NCBI GenBank assembly: GCA_002307315.1
Contig: DBTZ01000036.1
Span: 1 to 12,236 of the forward strand
From: Alphaproteobacteria bacterium UBA1303
GTDB lineage: Bacteria > Pseudomonadota > Alphaproteobacteria > Micropepsales > Micropepsaceae
Length of the DNA stretch: 12,236 bases
Direction: 5' to 3'
A program made the position numbers and the translations under genes. Below the pieces are notes generated by a model. It did not search any database. It was not told the DNA's origin and worked only from the letters and a program-made list of their open reading frames with translations. Shown here piece by piece: positions 1 through 7,468 of this stretch; position 1 is the first letter of the stretch, and each line of letters opens with the position of its first letter.

Positions 1-28
1 AGCTTGGGAATTCTTCACGGCCGACGAA

Positions 29-379
29 TTAATTTTTCTTAAGACGCAGTTTGAAGGCGTTGAGGCAATTGCGCTCAATCGGCTGGTCGCCGCCCGAAGG
101 AATGCTTTCGACATGACGCACCGTCGGGCTTCGTTCGCCGGGGTAGAGAAAAAAGAATATCCGGCAAGCGCCGACATCGTAGCGCCAGATCTCGCTATCG
201 GCTTCCTTGCGCACGAAAGAAGGTTCGCCGTAGGTGCGGGCCAATTCGCCGGCCGAAAGATCCGACCAGCCTTTTTGTATGGGTTCGGTCGATTTGGGAG
301 CAATCCTCCCCGGCTGAGGCGCCGAGGCGCATCCGGCCAACACCAGCGTCAATCCGGCCAGCCACAGTTTTCTATTCAT
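29..379 (-). CDS. Small predicted lipoprotein, function unknown
   Basis: Encodes 116 residues. A short basic start (MNRK) and a hydrophobic stretch lead into a clear lipobox, LAGC, with the lipidated cysteine at residue 17. The product should therefore be a signal-peptidase-II-processed lipoprotein anchored at the cell envelope. The mature part contains the segment YGEPSFVRKEADSEIWRY (residues 50-67), followed by a hydrophobic strand. This resembles the 'G-x-P...W-x-Y' layout of small SmpA/BamE-like lipoproteins, but the match is too loose to assign the family. Two cysteines in the mature part (72 and 105) could form a periplasmic disulfide. The ATG start is supported by AAGGAG about 10 bases upstream (complement of 390-395). 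The gene diverges from the kinase gene at 497. I do not recognise a specific function. Confidence 0.8.
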   Translation of the reverse strand: MNRKLWLAGLTLVLAGCASAPQPGRIAPKSTEPIQKGWSDLSAGELARTYGEPSFVRKEADSEIWRYDVGACRIFFFLYPGERSPTVRHVESIPSGGDQPIERNCLNAFKLRLKKN

Positions 380-496
380 GCGATTAAGGCTCCTTGCGCT
401 TGCGTTTCATATCCGTTTTTTCTTGCCTTGGCGACCCGCCTTGCGCGCAAAGGTCGTCTCGGTTAGGGGTTAAATGGAATTCACGAGAACCCGATT
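380..496. promoter_or_regulatory. Divergent intergenic region, lipoprotein / PfkB kinase
   Basis: This 117-base gap separates two divergent start codons, so it should hold promoters for both. The only clear signal is the Shine-Dalgarno sequence of the minus-strand lipoprotein gene (CTCCTT at 390-395, read as AAGGAG). I could not identify convincing -35/-10 pairs on either strand. The assignment as a promoter region is inferred from gene orientation. Confidence 0.4.
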
Positions 497-1492
497 ATGA
501 CGAAAATTTGCGATGTAGTGGCGATGGGCAACGCGATTGTCGATGTTCTGGCACCGGTCGAGGATGAATTTTTAGCCACCCACGGCATTGTCAAAGGGGT
601 GATGACGCTGATCGACGAAGCCAGAGCCAAACAGCTTTATGACGTGCTTCCGGGGATGAGACGGGAAATCGCCGGCGGCTCGGCTGCCAACACCATGGCC
701 GCACTTGCTTCGCTCGGCGGCAACGGCCACTACATAGGCAAGGTGCGCGATGACCGGCTGGGCCATGCCTTCGCTTCCGGCATGAAGGAACTCGACATCG
801 GCTTTACGGCTACGCCTGCGACCGAAGGCCCTGCTACGGCGTGTTGCATGATTGCAGTGGCCGAAGACGGCCAGCGTTCGATGAACACCTATCTCGGCGC
901 CTGTCGCGGTTTGACCCCGGACGATATTCGCGAGGAGGAAATCTCCGTTGCAAAGATTCTTTATATCGAAGGCTATCTGTGGGACATGGACGCAGCCAAG
1001 GATGCCTCGCGCAAAGCGATTGCCATAGCAAAAAAATCCGGCGTCAAGATTGCTTTCACCCTTTCCGATCCGTTTTGCGTAGGCCGTTTCCGCGAGGAAT
1101 TTCTCGAACTGCTCGACAACGATCTCGACATCGTGTTCGCCAACGAAGACGAAGCTAAGGCTTTGTTTTCAACAAAAGATTTTGATTCTGCACTACGCAA
1201 TTTTTCCGACTGGAACGGCACGGCAGCCATAACCCGTTCGGAAAAGGGTTGCACGGTGGTCGGCCGCGATTTCGTCAAATCGGTCCCGGCATATCCCATT
1301 GAAAATGTCGTCGACACCACCGGGGCCGGCGATGCATTCGCCGCCGGTTTTCTCTACGGCATGACCCACGGCAAGGCGCTCGACGATTGCGGCCGATTGG
1401 GAGCGCTGGCGGCCGGAGAGGTCATTTCGCATTTCGGTGCGCGCCCGGCGGCGGTTTTGCGCGATCTGGCAGCGGCGGCCAAGCTTATCTGA
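497..1492 (+). CDS. PfkB-family carbohydrate/nucleoside kinase, probable adenosine kinase
   Basis: Encodes 331 residues, a normal length for the ribokinase/PfkB superfamily. The substrate-binding glycine motif GGSAANT is at residues 60-66. The second PfkB signature, DTTGAGDAFAAGF, starts at residue 273. It supplies the anion hole (GAG) and the catalytic base, expected to be D279. The opening 'VVAMGNAIVDVLAPVED' is typical of the alphaproteobacterial proteins annotated as adenosine kinase, which transfer phosphate from ATP to adenosine to make AMP in cytosolic purine salvage. Substrate cannot be settled from sequence alone, because relatives act on ribose, fructose and other sugars. The ATG at 497 has only a weak ribosome site upstream (around GAGAAC). 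The gene ends five bases before the convergent smr gene. Confidence 0.85.
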   Translation: MTKICDVVAMGNAIVDVLAPVEDEFLATHGIVKGVMTLIDEARAKQLYDVLPGMRREIAGGSAANTMAALASLGGNGHYIGKVRDDRLGHAFASGMKELDIGFTATPATEGPATACCMIAVAEDGQRSMNTYLGACRGLTPDDIREEEISVAKILYIEGYLWDMDAAKDASRKAIAIAKKSGVKIAFTLSDPFCVGRFREEFLELLDNDLDIVFANEDEAKALFSTKDFDSALRNFSDWNGTAAITRSEKGCTVVGRDFVKSVPAYPIENVVDTTGAGDAFAAGFLYGMTHGKALDDCGRLGALAAGEVISHFGARPAAVLRDLAAAAKLI

Positions 1493-1497
1493 CGGCT

Positions 1498-2016
1498 TTA
1501 TCCGGCCGGCCTCTTCCGCAAATAGACATACAATGCGCCAGCACCGCCGTGGCGGATATGCGCAGGGCGCACTTCGGCGATCAATCCGGCCAAGGGCGGC
1601 TCGCCCAGCCAACGCGGCACCATTGCCTTCAGGACGCCGCGTTCGCGCATCTCAAGCTCCATGTCGAACGGTGCGTAAGGATCGATCTTTCGCGCTCCCT
1701 TGCCGGTGATCACCAGTACCAGGCGGGCGCCGCGATTGATCGCAGAAACGAGAAACGCGGACATCGCGCGATGCGCGGCCGTCTCCGTCAGACCGTGCAA
1801 ATCGATCCTGGCATCGGGGCGCAGCGCGCCGCGGATCAGTTTATCGCGGGTGGAGCCGTTGATACCGCCGGGAACTTCGGACCGCTTATTCGCAACCGCG
1901 GCGCCGAGCTTGGTATCGCCTTCTCCGCCTTTTTTCGAACTCCGAAGCGAAACGCGACCTGCCAATACGGCACGAAACAACGCGCGTTCTTCCGCGGTGG
2001 TTTCGCGCTTTCTCAC
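1498..2016 (-). CDS. Stand-alone Smr-domain protein
   Basis: Encodes 172 residues. An N-terminal charged, low-complexity half (about 1-68) precedes an Smr (small MutS-related) domain. The domain carries its hallmarks: DLHGLT at 72-77, TGKG at 104-107, and GGAGALYVYL near the end (157-166). Smr domains bind nucleic acid, and several are endonucleases on branched DNA or on mRNA in stalled-ribosome quality control. No MutS ATPase part is present, so this is the free-standing bacterial type, and its substrate is unknown. The start is GTG at 2016 and overlaps the mltA stop codon as GTGA, which indicates translational coupling. It is the last gene of the timA-mltA-smr operon. In other alphaproteobacteria an Smr gene commonly sits next to mltA. 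Confidence 0.88.
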   Translation of the reverse strand: MRKRETTAEERALFRAVLAGRVSLRSSKKGGEGDTKLGAAVANKRSEVPGGINGSTRDKLIRGALRPDARIDLHGLTETAAHRAMSAFLVSAINRGARLVLVITGKGARKIDPYAPFDMELEMRERGVLKAMVPRWLGEPPLAGLIAEVRPAHIRHGGAGALYVYLRKRPAG

Positions 2017-3215
2017 GGCCGTTTTGCCTCTTCGTTCTTCGCGGCCGATGGCTTGGCCGGGGGCTTAGGCAGTAGTACGTACAGACTGCCCGGTTGTTTC
2101 ATCGCGCCGGCCTCGGCCTCGGCCCGCTCTCCGGCGCCGAAGTAAATATCGGCGCGCACAACACCGCGGATCGCTCCGCCGGTATCCTGGGCCACCGTCA
2201 ACCGGTTGAACGGTGTCCCATCAGCCAAGTGAGTTGCAACGAAGAACGGCACACCGAGAGCATGATAGTGGGTATCGACGGCAATACTGGCCCCTGCAGT
2301 GAGCGGCACGCCTTCGGACCCCTTGGCCCCTATGGCGGGGTCGGCGAGTGGTTCGTTTTTGAAAAAAACATAGGATTCATCCGCATTCATCACCCCGTCG
2401 GCCTCGTCGGGGTGGATCCTTAGCCAATCGCGGATGGAACCGAGCGACATGTGTTCCTTGGTCAGCACGCCTCTTTCGATCAAAACCTGGCCGATGGCGG
2501 TATAGGCATGGCCGTTTTGACCCGCATAGACCAGACGCGAAATTTGTCCGTCATCGCTGTGGGCGCGCCCAGAACCTTGAATTTGCAGGAAAAACAGCAT
2601 CACGGGGTCCGCGGCATAGAACAGCACCGGGGCGTCGGACAGTGTATTCTTGGCAATCTCGGCCCGTGTGGCGTAGGGCACCAGCTTTTTGCCCGCGATC
2701 CGCCCGACAATGCGTTTGCCTTTCCATTCTTCCCGGAACGCACCCAGATCGACGGTTAATAGATCGCCGGGCAGACCGTAGATCGGCGTCTGATATGGCC
2801 CGTGTCGGGTATGGCTGACCGCAATATCGGGTTCGTAATAGCCGGTGAAGAGGCCTTCGTCCGCCGATCCGTTCCCCGCTCGGAATGGAGTAAGTACCTG
2901 TTCGAAAAAAAGTTTTTCCTGATCTTGCCAACCAGCAGCCATAGCGCAGGCTTCGCGCCATTCGTCGGCGGTTCCGGCGTAGCCCATCCCGCCCATATCC
3001 GCGTTCTGCGGTGCGGATGCCTTTTTTTCGCAAGATTTCAAAAAGGCGGCAAAGGCCGGTTTGACGTCTGCCTGTTGCCACCCCGGCAGATCGGCGAAGC
3101 CGACCGCGGTCAAACGTAAGGAACTTTCCTTTTGCGACAAGACTTTCGGCGCCGGAGCCAGACACCCCGCAAGGAGCAAAGCAAGGATGGGAACCAGGTG
3201 TTTGACGGAATGCAC
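2013..3215 (-). CDS. mltA: Membrane-bound lytic murein transglycosylase A
   Basis: Encodes 400 residues. A lipoprotein signal peptide ends at the lipobox LLAGC (cysteine 18), which places the enzyme at the periplasmic face of a membrane. MltA cleaves the MurNAc-GlcNAc bond of peptidoglycan without water, leaving 1,6-anhydro-MurNAc ends. The core contains the family segment GLFTGYYEPDI (121-131) and FFLQIQGSGR (208-217). The C-terminal '3D' domain carries VDTHYHALGVPFF (313-325), AQDTGGAIRG (342-351) and RADIYFG (354-360). By comparison with the E. coli enzyme the catalytic aspartate is probably D356. The basic, lysine-rich tail after about residue 385 is probably disordered. The start is GTG, six bases after the timA stop, with a weak ribosome site. 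Coupling to timA and smr suggests cotranscription. Confidence 0.93.
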   Translation of the reverse strand: MHSVKHLVPILALLLAGCLAPAPKVLSQKESSLRLTAVGFADLPGWQQADVKPAFAAFLKSCEKKASAPQNADMGGMGYAGTADEWREACAMAAGWQDQEKLFFEQVLTPFRAGNGSADEGLFTGYYEPDIAVSHTRHGPYQTPIYGLPGDLLTVDLGAFREEWKGKRIVGRIAGKKLVPYATRAEIAKNTLSDAPVLFYAADPVMLFFLQIQGSGRAHSDDGQISRLVYAGQNGHAYTAIGQVLIERGVLTKEHMSLGSIRDWLRIHPDEADGVMNADESYVFFKNEPLADPAIGAKGSEGVPLTAGASIAVDTHYHALGVPFFVATHLADGTPFNRLTVAQDTGGAIRGVVRADIYFGAGERAEAEAGAMKQPGSLYVLLPKPPAKPSAAKNEEAKRP

Positions 3216-3221
3216 GGCCGA

Positions 3222-3881
3222 TCAGTCTTTGCCGGCGGTGGCGACCAGCATCCAATTGGGGTCGCGGGCGCGGACATCGCGGGCGAAGGTCCAAATATCC
3301 GAGACTTCGCGCACGGATTTGTCGTCGCCTTCCACGACCTTGCCGTCGGTGTCGAGTACGGCGGATATGCACTGAGCTTCGAAGGAAACCGCTATTTCGG
3401 CGCGGTAACCGTTCATCGCGGCGGTGGCGACTTTGACTTCCTTGTAACCGACGAACGTAAACACGCTTCTTTGCCGCTGTTTTCCTCGCAAAGCGATTGC
3501 CGATTCGAAGGCCGCATATACGTCCGCGTCGAGCAGCGGGCGCAAGGTTTCACAATCGCCTTCGGCAAAGGCGGTTTCGATCATTTCGTAAGCCGCACGG
3601 GCACCGGAGAGGAACTTGTCCTTGTCGAAATCGCGATCGACCAGCGAAATATCGAACAAACCGCTCAATACCGGATCGGTGGGCCGTTCCACTACCGCAG
3701 GCTGCGAAACCGCGGTTTTGTCGCCTATTGCCACCGCTTCGCCGGTTTCGCGTCCCGCTACATGGTAGTCGGGCGGATGTTCGCCCCCCGTTCGTCTGCC
3801 CAAAATGGTATACAGACGAAACAGAACCACCCCCGCCACAGCAGCGAGCAGAATGATCTCAAGTAGTTGCGCGTTCGCCAT
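3222..3881 (-). CDS. timA: Tim44-like inner-membrane protein TimA
   Basis: Encodes 219 residues. One N-terminal membrane helix (about residues 5-24) is followed by the short motif LGRRTGGE (27-34), a linker, and a Tim44-like domain (about 70-217). The domain shows the usual opening 'F..F....FL.GA..AYE.I..AF..GD...L...L' at 76-115. This is the bacterial relative of mitochondrial Tim44, which tethers Hsp70 to the TIM23 import channel. The Caulobacter homolog TimA is a membrane protein, but its bacterial function is not established. The neighbouring divergent secB gene is a protein-export chaperone gene, which fits an envelope role but does not prove one. The ATG at 3881 has an A-rich, weak ribosome site. 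It is the first gene of the timA-mltA-smr operon. Confidence 0.88.
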   Translation of the reverse strand: MANAQLLEIILLAAVAGVVLFRLYTILGRRTGGEHPPDYHVAGRETGEAVAIGDKTAVSQPAVVERPTDPVLSGLFDISLVDRDFDKDKFLSGARAAYEMIETAFAEGDCETLRPLLDADVYAAFESAIALRGKQRQRSVFTFVGYKEVKVATAAMNGYRAEIAVSFEAQCISAVLDTDGKVVEGDDKSVREVSDIWTFARDVRARDPNWMLVATAGKD

Positions 3882-4124
3882 TTTCTTTAGTATCTCGCGT
3901 CACAGTGGCGCGGAATTAATCATAGCCTACCGCTGTCGTCATAGACGGTCCAGCACACATTCGATTTATATTTGATACCTGATTGCACGAATGCAACAGT
4001 CGCGGGATGCAAATCAGCCAATCGGTACAAATTAAACGATAAGTACCGTTAATTATTGGCTTCTTGTCAAACGTCGAGGTTCTGTGCTAGCGCCCTAGTC
4101 TTTGCAACACGAAGGGGGTCACTT
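3882..4124. promoter_or_regulatory. Divergent intergenic region, timA / secB
   Basis: This 243-base region separates the divergent timA and secB starts and should carry both promoters. On the minus strand a TATGAT hexamer (complement of 3919-3924) could serve timA, but it lacks a good -35 partner. On the plus strand TTGTCA (4064-4069) is a possible -35 for secB without a convincing -10. The most distinct structure is the palindrome at 4016-4061, listed separately. The AT content is visibly higher than in the flanking genes. Promoter positions are not resolved. Confidence 0.4.
4016..4061. repeat. Two-part palindrome upstream of secB
   Basis: The outer arms AGCCAAT (4016-4022) and ATTGGCT (4055-4061) and the inner arms CGGTAC (4023-4028) and GTACCG (4043-4048) form a nested inverted repeat. 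The inner loop is 14 bases, and six extra bases (TTAATT) lie on the right side between the arms. The element is about 65 bases upstream of the secB start. It could fold in the timA or secB leader or act as an operator. No T-tract follows, so it does not look like an intrinsic terminator. Its arms resemble those of the terminator after secB. Confidence 0.6.
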
Positions 4125-4628
4125 ATGAGCGACGCGGGCCAAAATTCTGCCGGCGATAACGGAAACAACGAGGATGCGCCGCGTTTTCAAATCGTTGCGC
4201 AATACACCAAGGACCTATCGTTCGAAAATCCTTCGGCTCCGGCCAATCCCAATACCCGCCCCCAGGTCGATATGGGCGTCGATCTTCAGGCCCGTCAGGT
4301 CGACAAAGAGCTGTACGAAGTCGAAATGAAACTCAGGGTATCGGCAACGGTCGAAAGCAAGCCGGCCTTTTTGCTCGAATTGGCGTATGGCGGGTTGTTC
4401 ATGCTGCACAACATCCCCGACGAGGTGCGCACCCAGGTGCTGCTGATCGAGGCGCCGCATATCATGTTTCCGTTCGTCCGTCGCATCATCGCCGATACGG
4501 TGCGCGACGGCGGCTTGCCGCCTTTGATGATCGAACCGATCGATTTTGCCGCGCTCTACCGCGCTAAGGCGGCCGAACTGCAGCAACAGCAGCAGTCGGG
4601 CGAAGAATCGAAGCACCTCGACGCCTGA
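4125..4628 (+). CDS. secB: Protein-export chaperone SecB
   Basis: Encodes 167 residues from the ATG at 4125. This start has a strong purine-rich ribosome site (GAAGGGGG, 4111-4118) and gives the usual family length. An in-frame ATG at 4056 would add 23 residues that do not look like SecB and would overlap the upstream palindrome. SecB is a cytosolic tetramer that keeps preproteins unfolded and hands them to SecA for the Sec translocon. Family-typical segments are FQIVAQYTKDLSFENP (21-36), the acidic strand region DVDLQ-like 'VDMGVDLQ', LAYGGLFMLHNIP (87-99), and 'APHIMFPFVRRIIADTVRDGG', which leads into 'LPPLMIEPIDFAALY'. The C-terminal tail is glutamine-rich and acidic, as expected for the SecA-contacting end. 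It is transcribed alone and followed by a terminator. Confidence 0.95.
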   Translation: MSDAGQNSAGDNGNNEDAPRFQIVAQYTKDLSFENPSAPANPNTRPQVDMGVDLQARQVDKELYEVEMKLRVSATVESKPAFLLELAYGGLFMLHNIPDEVRTQVLLIEAPHIMFPFVRRIIADTVRDGGLPPLMIEPIDFAALYRAKAAELQQQQQSGEESKHLDA

Positions 4629-4630
4629 AA

Positions 4631-4680
4631 CTACAGCCAATTCCGGTCATTAAGCACCGTAATTGGCTGTAGCTTTCTTT
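4631..4680 (+). terminator. Intrinsic terminator after secB
   Basis: A perfect 12-bp stem, CTACAGCCAATT (4631-4642) with AATTGGCTGTAG (4661-4672), is extended past a single mismatch by CGGT/ACCG inside the loop. A T-rich tail, CTTTCTTTG, follows. The stem starts two bases after the secB stop codon. The gene on the other side (dnaQ) is convergent, but the tail on its strand has only three Ts, so the hairpin serves secB best and dnaQ weakly. Confidence 0.85.
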
Positions 4681-4731
4681 GTTGCCGCGCATTTTTGCGG
4701 CGAACCGGATTCCTCTTCGCCGGAATGCGCT

Positions 4732-5421
4732 CTAATATCGCTTCCATATAGCATCGTCGCCGAGTTGCTTGGCGACGAAGGAGTCGTGTGCGGCTTTCTC
4801 CTCGGCACTAAGCCGAGAGGAAAGCTTATGCGAACGAAGGCAAACCGGGCCGGTCGCTGCATCAGCCGTTATTTCTTCCCGGTCGGCCGGAGCTAACGAC
4901 AAGCGCTGTTGTCTTCCGCCGATCAGTTCGAGATAGACCTTAGCGGTCAACTCTGCGTCCAGCAATGCGCCGTGTTTTTCCCGCACCGATAGGTCGATGG
5001 CGAAACGTTTGCACAATTCGTCCAACGAATAACGTGCGCCGGGCAGTTTGACCTTGGCGATTTCTATGGTGTCGATGGCGCGCGCCGCATCCAACGGCGG
5101 GCGGCCTAGTTTCGCCAATTCGGCGTTGACGAACCGCATATCGAATGCGGCATTGTGAATGACCAGCGGCGCATCGCCGATGAAGGAGAGAAATTCGTCG
5201 CATACTTCCGCAAAGCGCGGCTTGTCGGCGAGAAAATCATTGGTCAATCCGTGAACCTTGGTGGTTTCCGGCGGCACGTCGCGTTCGGGATTGAGATAGG
5301 CATGATAGGCTTTTCCGGTCGGACAATGATCCTCGAGCTCAACACAACCGAGTTCGACGATACGATGGCCGGCGGCCGGGTCGAGCCCGGTGGTTTCGGT
5401 GTCAAACACAATTTCACGCAT
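4732..5421 (-). CDS. dnaQ: DNA polymerase III epsilon subunit (3'-5' proofreading exonuclease)
   Basis: Encodes 229 residues from the ATG at 5421, two bases after the coaE stop. This start places the ExoI motif FDTETTGLD at residues 6-14, as in the family. A GGGAG ribosome site lies about 10 bases upstream (complement of 5432-5436). The DEDDh residues are visible: D7 and E9 in ExoI, D94 in HNAAFD, and H150 and D155 in HGALLD. Together they bind two metals and remove mismatched 3' nucleotides during replication. QQRLSL at 171-176 fits the QxxLxL clamp-binding pattern, at the place where E. coli epsilon contacts the beta clamp. The C-terminal segment to residue 229 should contact the DnaE polymerase. 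It is the last gene of the ppsR operon and overlaps no neighbour. Confidence 0.95.
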   Translation of the reverse strand: MREIVFDTETTGLDPAAGHRIVELGCVELEDHCPTGKAYHAYLNPERDVPPETTKVHGLTNDFLADKPRFAEVCDEFLSFIGDAPLVIHNAAFDMRFVNAELAKLGRPPLDAARAIDTIEIAKVKLPGARYSLDELCKRFAIDLSVREKHGALLDAELTAKVYLELIGGRQQRLSLAPADREEITADAATGPVCLRSHKLSSRLSAEEKAAHDSFVAKQLGDDAIWKRY

Positions 5422-5423
5422 GG

Positions 5424-6038
5424 CTATTTTTCTCCCGCCCGCCGCCGCAAAATGGCGGCGATTTTTTTGACGTCGGCCAGGGTCCGTTCCAGCCCTTCGC
5501 CGGTTTGAATGACGAAATCCGCCGCTTGGCGTTTTTCCGCATCCGGCCATTGGCGTGAAGAGACAATATCAAAGCGTTCTTTTGTCATACCGGGACGGGT
5601 CAATACACGCGACAACTGCACATGCTCGGGTGCGCTGACTACCAGCACTACGTCCATTCGGTTCGCTTCGCCGGTCTCAAATAGCAGCGGGATATTGAGT
5701 ATCGCGGCCTTTTTGCCCTTTGCCGCGCATTGCTCGATGAACTTCTCGCTTTCGCGCGTCACCAAGGGATGCACGAGTGCTTCCAATCTTTCGAACGCGG
5801 AATGGTCGTCGCCGAGAAGACGCGCCAATGCCCGACGATCTACGGCACCGTTTGTAACGCTACCGGGAAAAGCAGATCCCACCATCTCCACGCCCGCGCC
5901 GCCGAGACCGTAGAGGCTATGCACCGCGGCGTCGGCATCGAATACCGGAAAACCCAGGGCGGCAAACATTTCCGCCGTGGTGCTTTTCCCCATACCGACA
6001 GAGCCGGTCAAGCCGATAAGAAATGGTCGCTCAGTCAT
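5424..6038 (-). CDS. coaE: Dephospho-CoA kinase
   Basis: Encodes 204 residues, the standard length. It phosphorylates the 3'-OH of the ribose of dephospho-CoA with ATP, the last step of coenzyme A synthesis in the cytosol. The Walker A loop GSVGMGKS is at residues 12-19. The family signature FDAD (33-36) follows it, then 'VDRRAL' and the segment NIPLLFE (115-121). The usual 'R......F......Q' region is seen as 'RPGMTKERFDIVSSRQWPDAEKRQAAD' near residues 148-174. The ATG start overlaps the aroE stop as ATGA (6035-6038), so translation is probably coupled. An open frame extends further upstream but only as a shadow of aroE. Confidence 0.95.
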   Translation of the reverse strand: MTERPFLIGLTGSVGMGKSTTAEMFAALGFPVFDADAAVHSLYGLGGAGVEMVGSAFPGSVTNGAVDRRALARLLGDDHSAFERLEALVHPLVTRESEKFIEQCAAKGKKAAILNIPLLFETGEANRMDVVLVVSAPEHVQLSRVLTRPGMTKERFDIVSSRQWPDAEKRQAADFVIQTGEGLERTLADVKKIAAILRRRAGEK

Positions 6039-6892
6039 GGCGCCAGTGCCTCGACGAGTTTGCGTTTCAGCACCGCATCGACCTTCGGCTCGATGCCAAA
6101 GAACGCAGCAAACGACGGTGCCGCTTGATGCATGAGAAGTCCGAGTCCGTCGATGGCGCAGAGACCGGCGGCACGGGCCCGGCGCAAAAGATCGGTTTCG
6201 AGCGGATTGTACACCGCATCGAATACCGCCGCTCCTTTCGGCAGCGCTTCCAATTTCAAATCGAGGGGTGCAAGGTTTTTCATCCCTGCGCTGGTGGCGT
6301 TGACGGCCAAAACGGTCTCGGGCGCCACCAATTCCCAGGCATCCAACCCTCGCGCCGTCAATTTCGCTTCGAGGTGAGGTTCGAGTGCGGCAGCCAGCGC
6401 TTCGGCGCGTTCCGTATTCCGCGCCAGGACGGCGATCTCGGCAATTCCCATTTTCGCCAAGCCGCATATCGCCGCCCGCGCCATGCCGCCCGCACCCAGC
6501 ACCACGGCTTTTCGCCCCTTCAAGGCATTTTCGCCAAGGACTTCGTTTAAGGCGGCGATCAAGCCCGGCTGGTCGGTATTTGAAGCCGTGACGCCATCCT
6601 CGCCGAACACCAACAGATTGGCGGCGCCGGCGATTTGTGCGGAAAAATCCGGTTTGTCGGCAAGCCGAAACGCCGCTTCCTTGTGCGGTACGGTAACGTT
6701 GAGGCCGCGAATACCGGCCGCTCTTAACCCGGCGATCGCAGCGGTAAACGCTTCCGGTGCGCAGGCAAACGGCACATAAGCAGCATCCAGGCGATATGCC
6801 TCGATCCAATGACCATGCAAGAGCGGTGACAGGGAATGCGCGATCGGCCAACCGATAACGCCGGCGATTTTTGCGGCCCCGCTGATTTTCAT
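6035..6892 (-). CDS. aroE: Shikimate dehydrogenase (NADP+)
   Basis: Encodes 285 residues. It reduces 3-dehydroshikimate to shikimate with NADPH in aromatic amino acid and folate precursor synthesis. The substrate site is shown by SLSP (20-23), NVTVPHK (65-71, catalytic lysine K71) and SNTD (104-107, with N105 and D107). The NADP-binding loop GAGGMARA is at 133-140. The C-terminal DGLGLLMHQAAPSF segment (about 248-261) supplies the conserved glutamine. All key residues are present, and length and motif order match AroE more closely than the YdiB or quinate-type relatives. The ATG start lies three bases after the maf stop. Confidence 0.95.
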   Translation of the reverse strand: MKISGAAKIAGVIGWPIAHSLSPLLHGHWIEAYRLDAAYVPFACAPEAFTAAIAGLRAAGIRGLNVTVPHKEAAFRLADKPDFSAQIAGAANLLVFGEDGVTASNTDQPGLIAALNEVLGENALKGRKAVVLGAGGMARAAICGLAKMGIAEIAVLARNTERAEALAAALEPHLEAKLTARGLDAWELVAPETVLAVNATSAGMKNLAPLDLKLEALPKGAAVFDAVYNPLETDLLRRARAAGLCAIDGLGLLMHQAAPSFAAFFGIEPKVDAVLKRKLVEALAP

Positions 6893-6895
6893 ACC

Positions 6896-7468
6896 CTAAA
6901 CCCCATGCACCCTTTCGGCGCGCAAAGCTGCCAGTAACGGCAACAGCGGCAAGCCGAGAACGGCAAAATAATCGCCTTTAACCGCTTCGAAAAGCCGGAT
7001 TCCTCTCCCCTCCAGTCGATAGCAGCCTACGGAAGACAGTATTTCTTCCCCTTCGGCCGAAAGATACGCGTCGAGAAATGCTTCGTCGAATTCGCGCATG
7101 GTCAAATCCGCGCTTTGCTCCCCTTGCCATAGGGTCTTGCCGTCTTGAACCAGAGCCGCGGCGCTGACGAGCCGGTGGGTTTTGCCGCGCAAGCGCCGCA
7201 ACAAAGAACGCGCCGCGGATAGATTGCCGGATTTACCGATCAATTCGCCCTCAAACAACAACGTCTGATCGCAGCCGATTACCAGTTCGCCGAAACGTAA
7301 TCGCGAAACCTCCTTCGCTTTGTCCAATGCCAGCGAGGATGCCGTTGCGGTAATATCGGCCTTCAAGGCGGATTCGTTAATTTCGGATGGTTGGACGTCG
7401 ATACTCAAACCGGTGGCGCGCAAAAGTTGCGCGCGAATGGTGCTTGCCGAAGCCAGAACCAGCTTCAT
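6896..7468 (-). CDS. maf: Maf-family nucleotide pyrophosphatase, YceF-like
   Basis: Encodes 190 residues. Maf proteins hydrolyse noncanonical or surplus nucleoside triphosphates to monophosphates and so keep them out of DNA and RNA. The N-terminal SAS..R motif (S7, S9, R12) and the catalytic aspartate D67 in GCDQTL are present, followed by GKS/GKT-type loops. Glutamine directly after the aspartate, together with 'GRGIRLFE...GLPLLPL' near the end, resembles E. coli YceF (7-methyl-GTP pyrophosphatase) more than YhdE (dTTP/UTP type, usually DTVV). Subtype is inferred from these few residues. The ATG overlaps the ppsR stop as ATGA. The gene sits in its usual alphaproteobacterial place between the DUF299 gene and aroE. 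Confidence 0.9.
   Translation of the reverse strand: MKLVLASASTIRAQLLRATGLSIDVQPSEINESALKADITATASSLALDKAKEVSRLRFGELVIGCDQTLLFEGELIGKSGNLSAARSLLRRLRGKTHRLVSAAALVQDGKTLWQGEQSADLTMREFDEAFLDAYLSAEGEEILSSVGCYRLEGRGIRLFEAVKGDYFAVLGLPLLPLLAALRAERVHGV

Noticed and set aside
2422..2429. Third AGCCAAT copy inside mltA
   Set aside because: It has no matching ATTGGCT arm nearby and lies in coding sequence, so it is not part of the secB-flanking palindrome pair.
4056..4124. N-terminal extension of SecB from an upstream ATG
   Set aside because: The ATG at 4125 has a strong ribosome site and gives the standard SecB length. The extension resembles no SecB and runs through the upstream palindrome.
4755..4817. 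Two hairpins, CGTCGCC/GGCGACG (4755-4777) and CTCGGC/GCCGAG (4801-4817)
   Set aside because: Both lie inside the dnaQ coding region and have no T-tract. They are better explained by codon constraints than by a terminator.
5424..6851. A 475-residue minus-strand open frame containing coaE at its end
   Set aside because: Only the part from 6038 matches CoaE. The upstream part is an out-of-frame shadow of aroE, rich in arginine and without domain features, so it is not a fusion.
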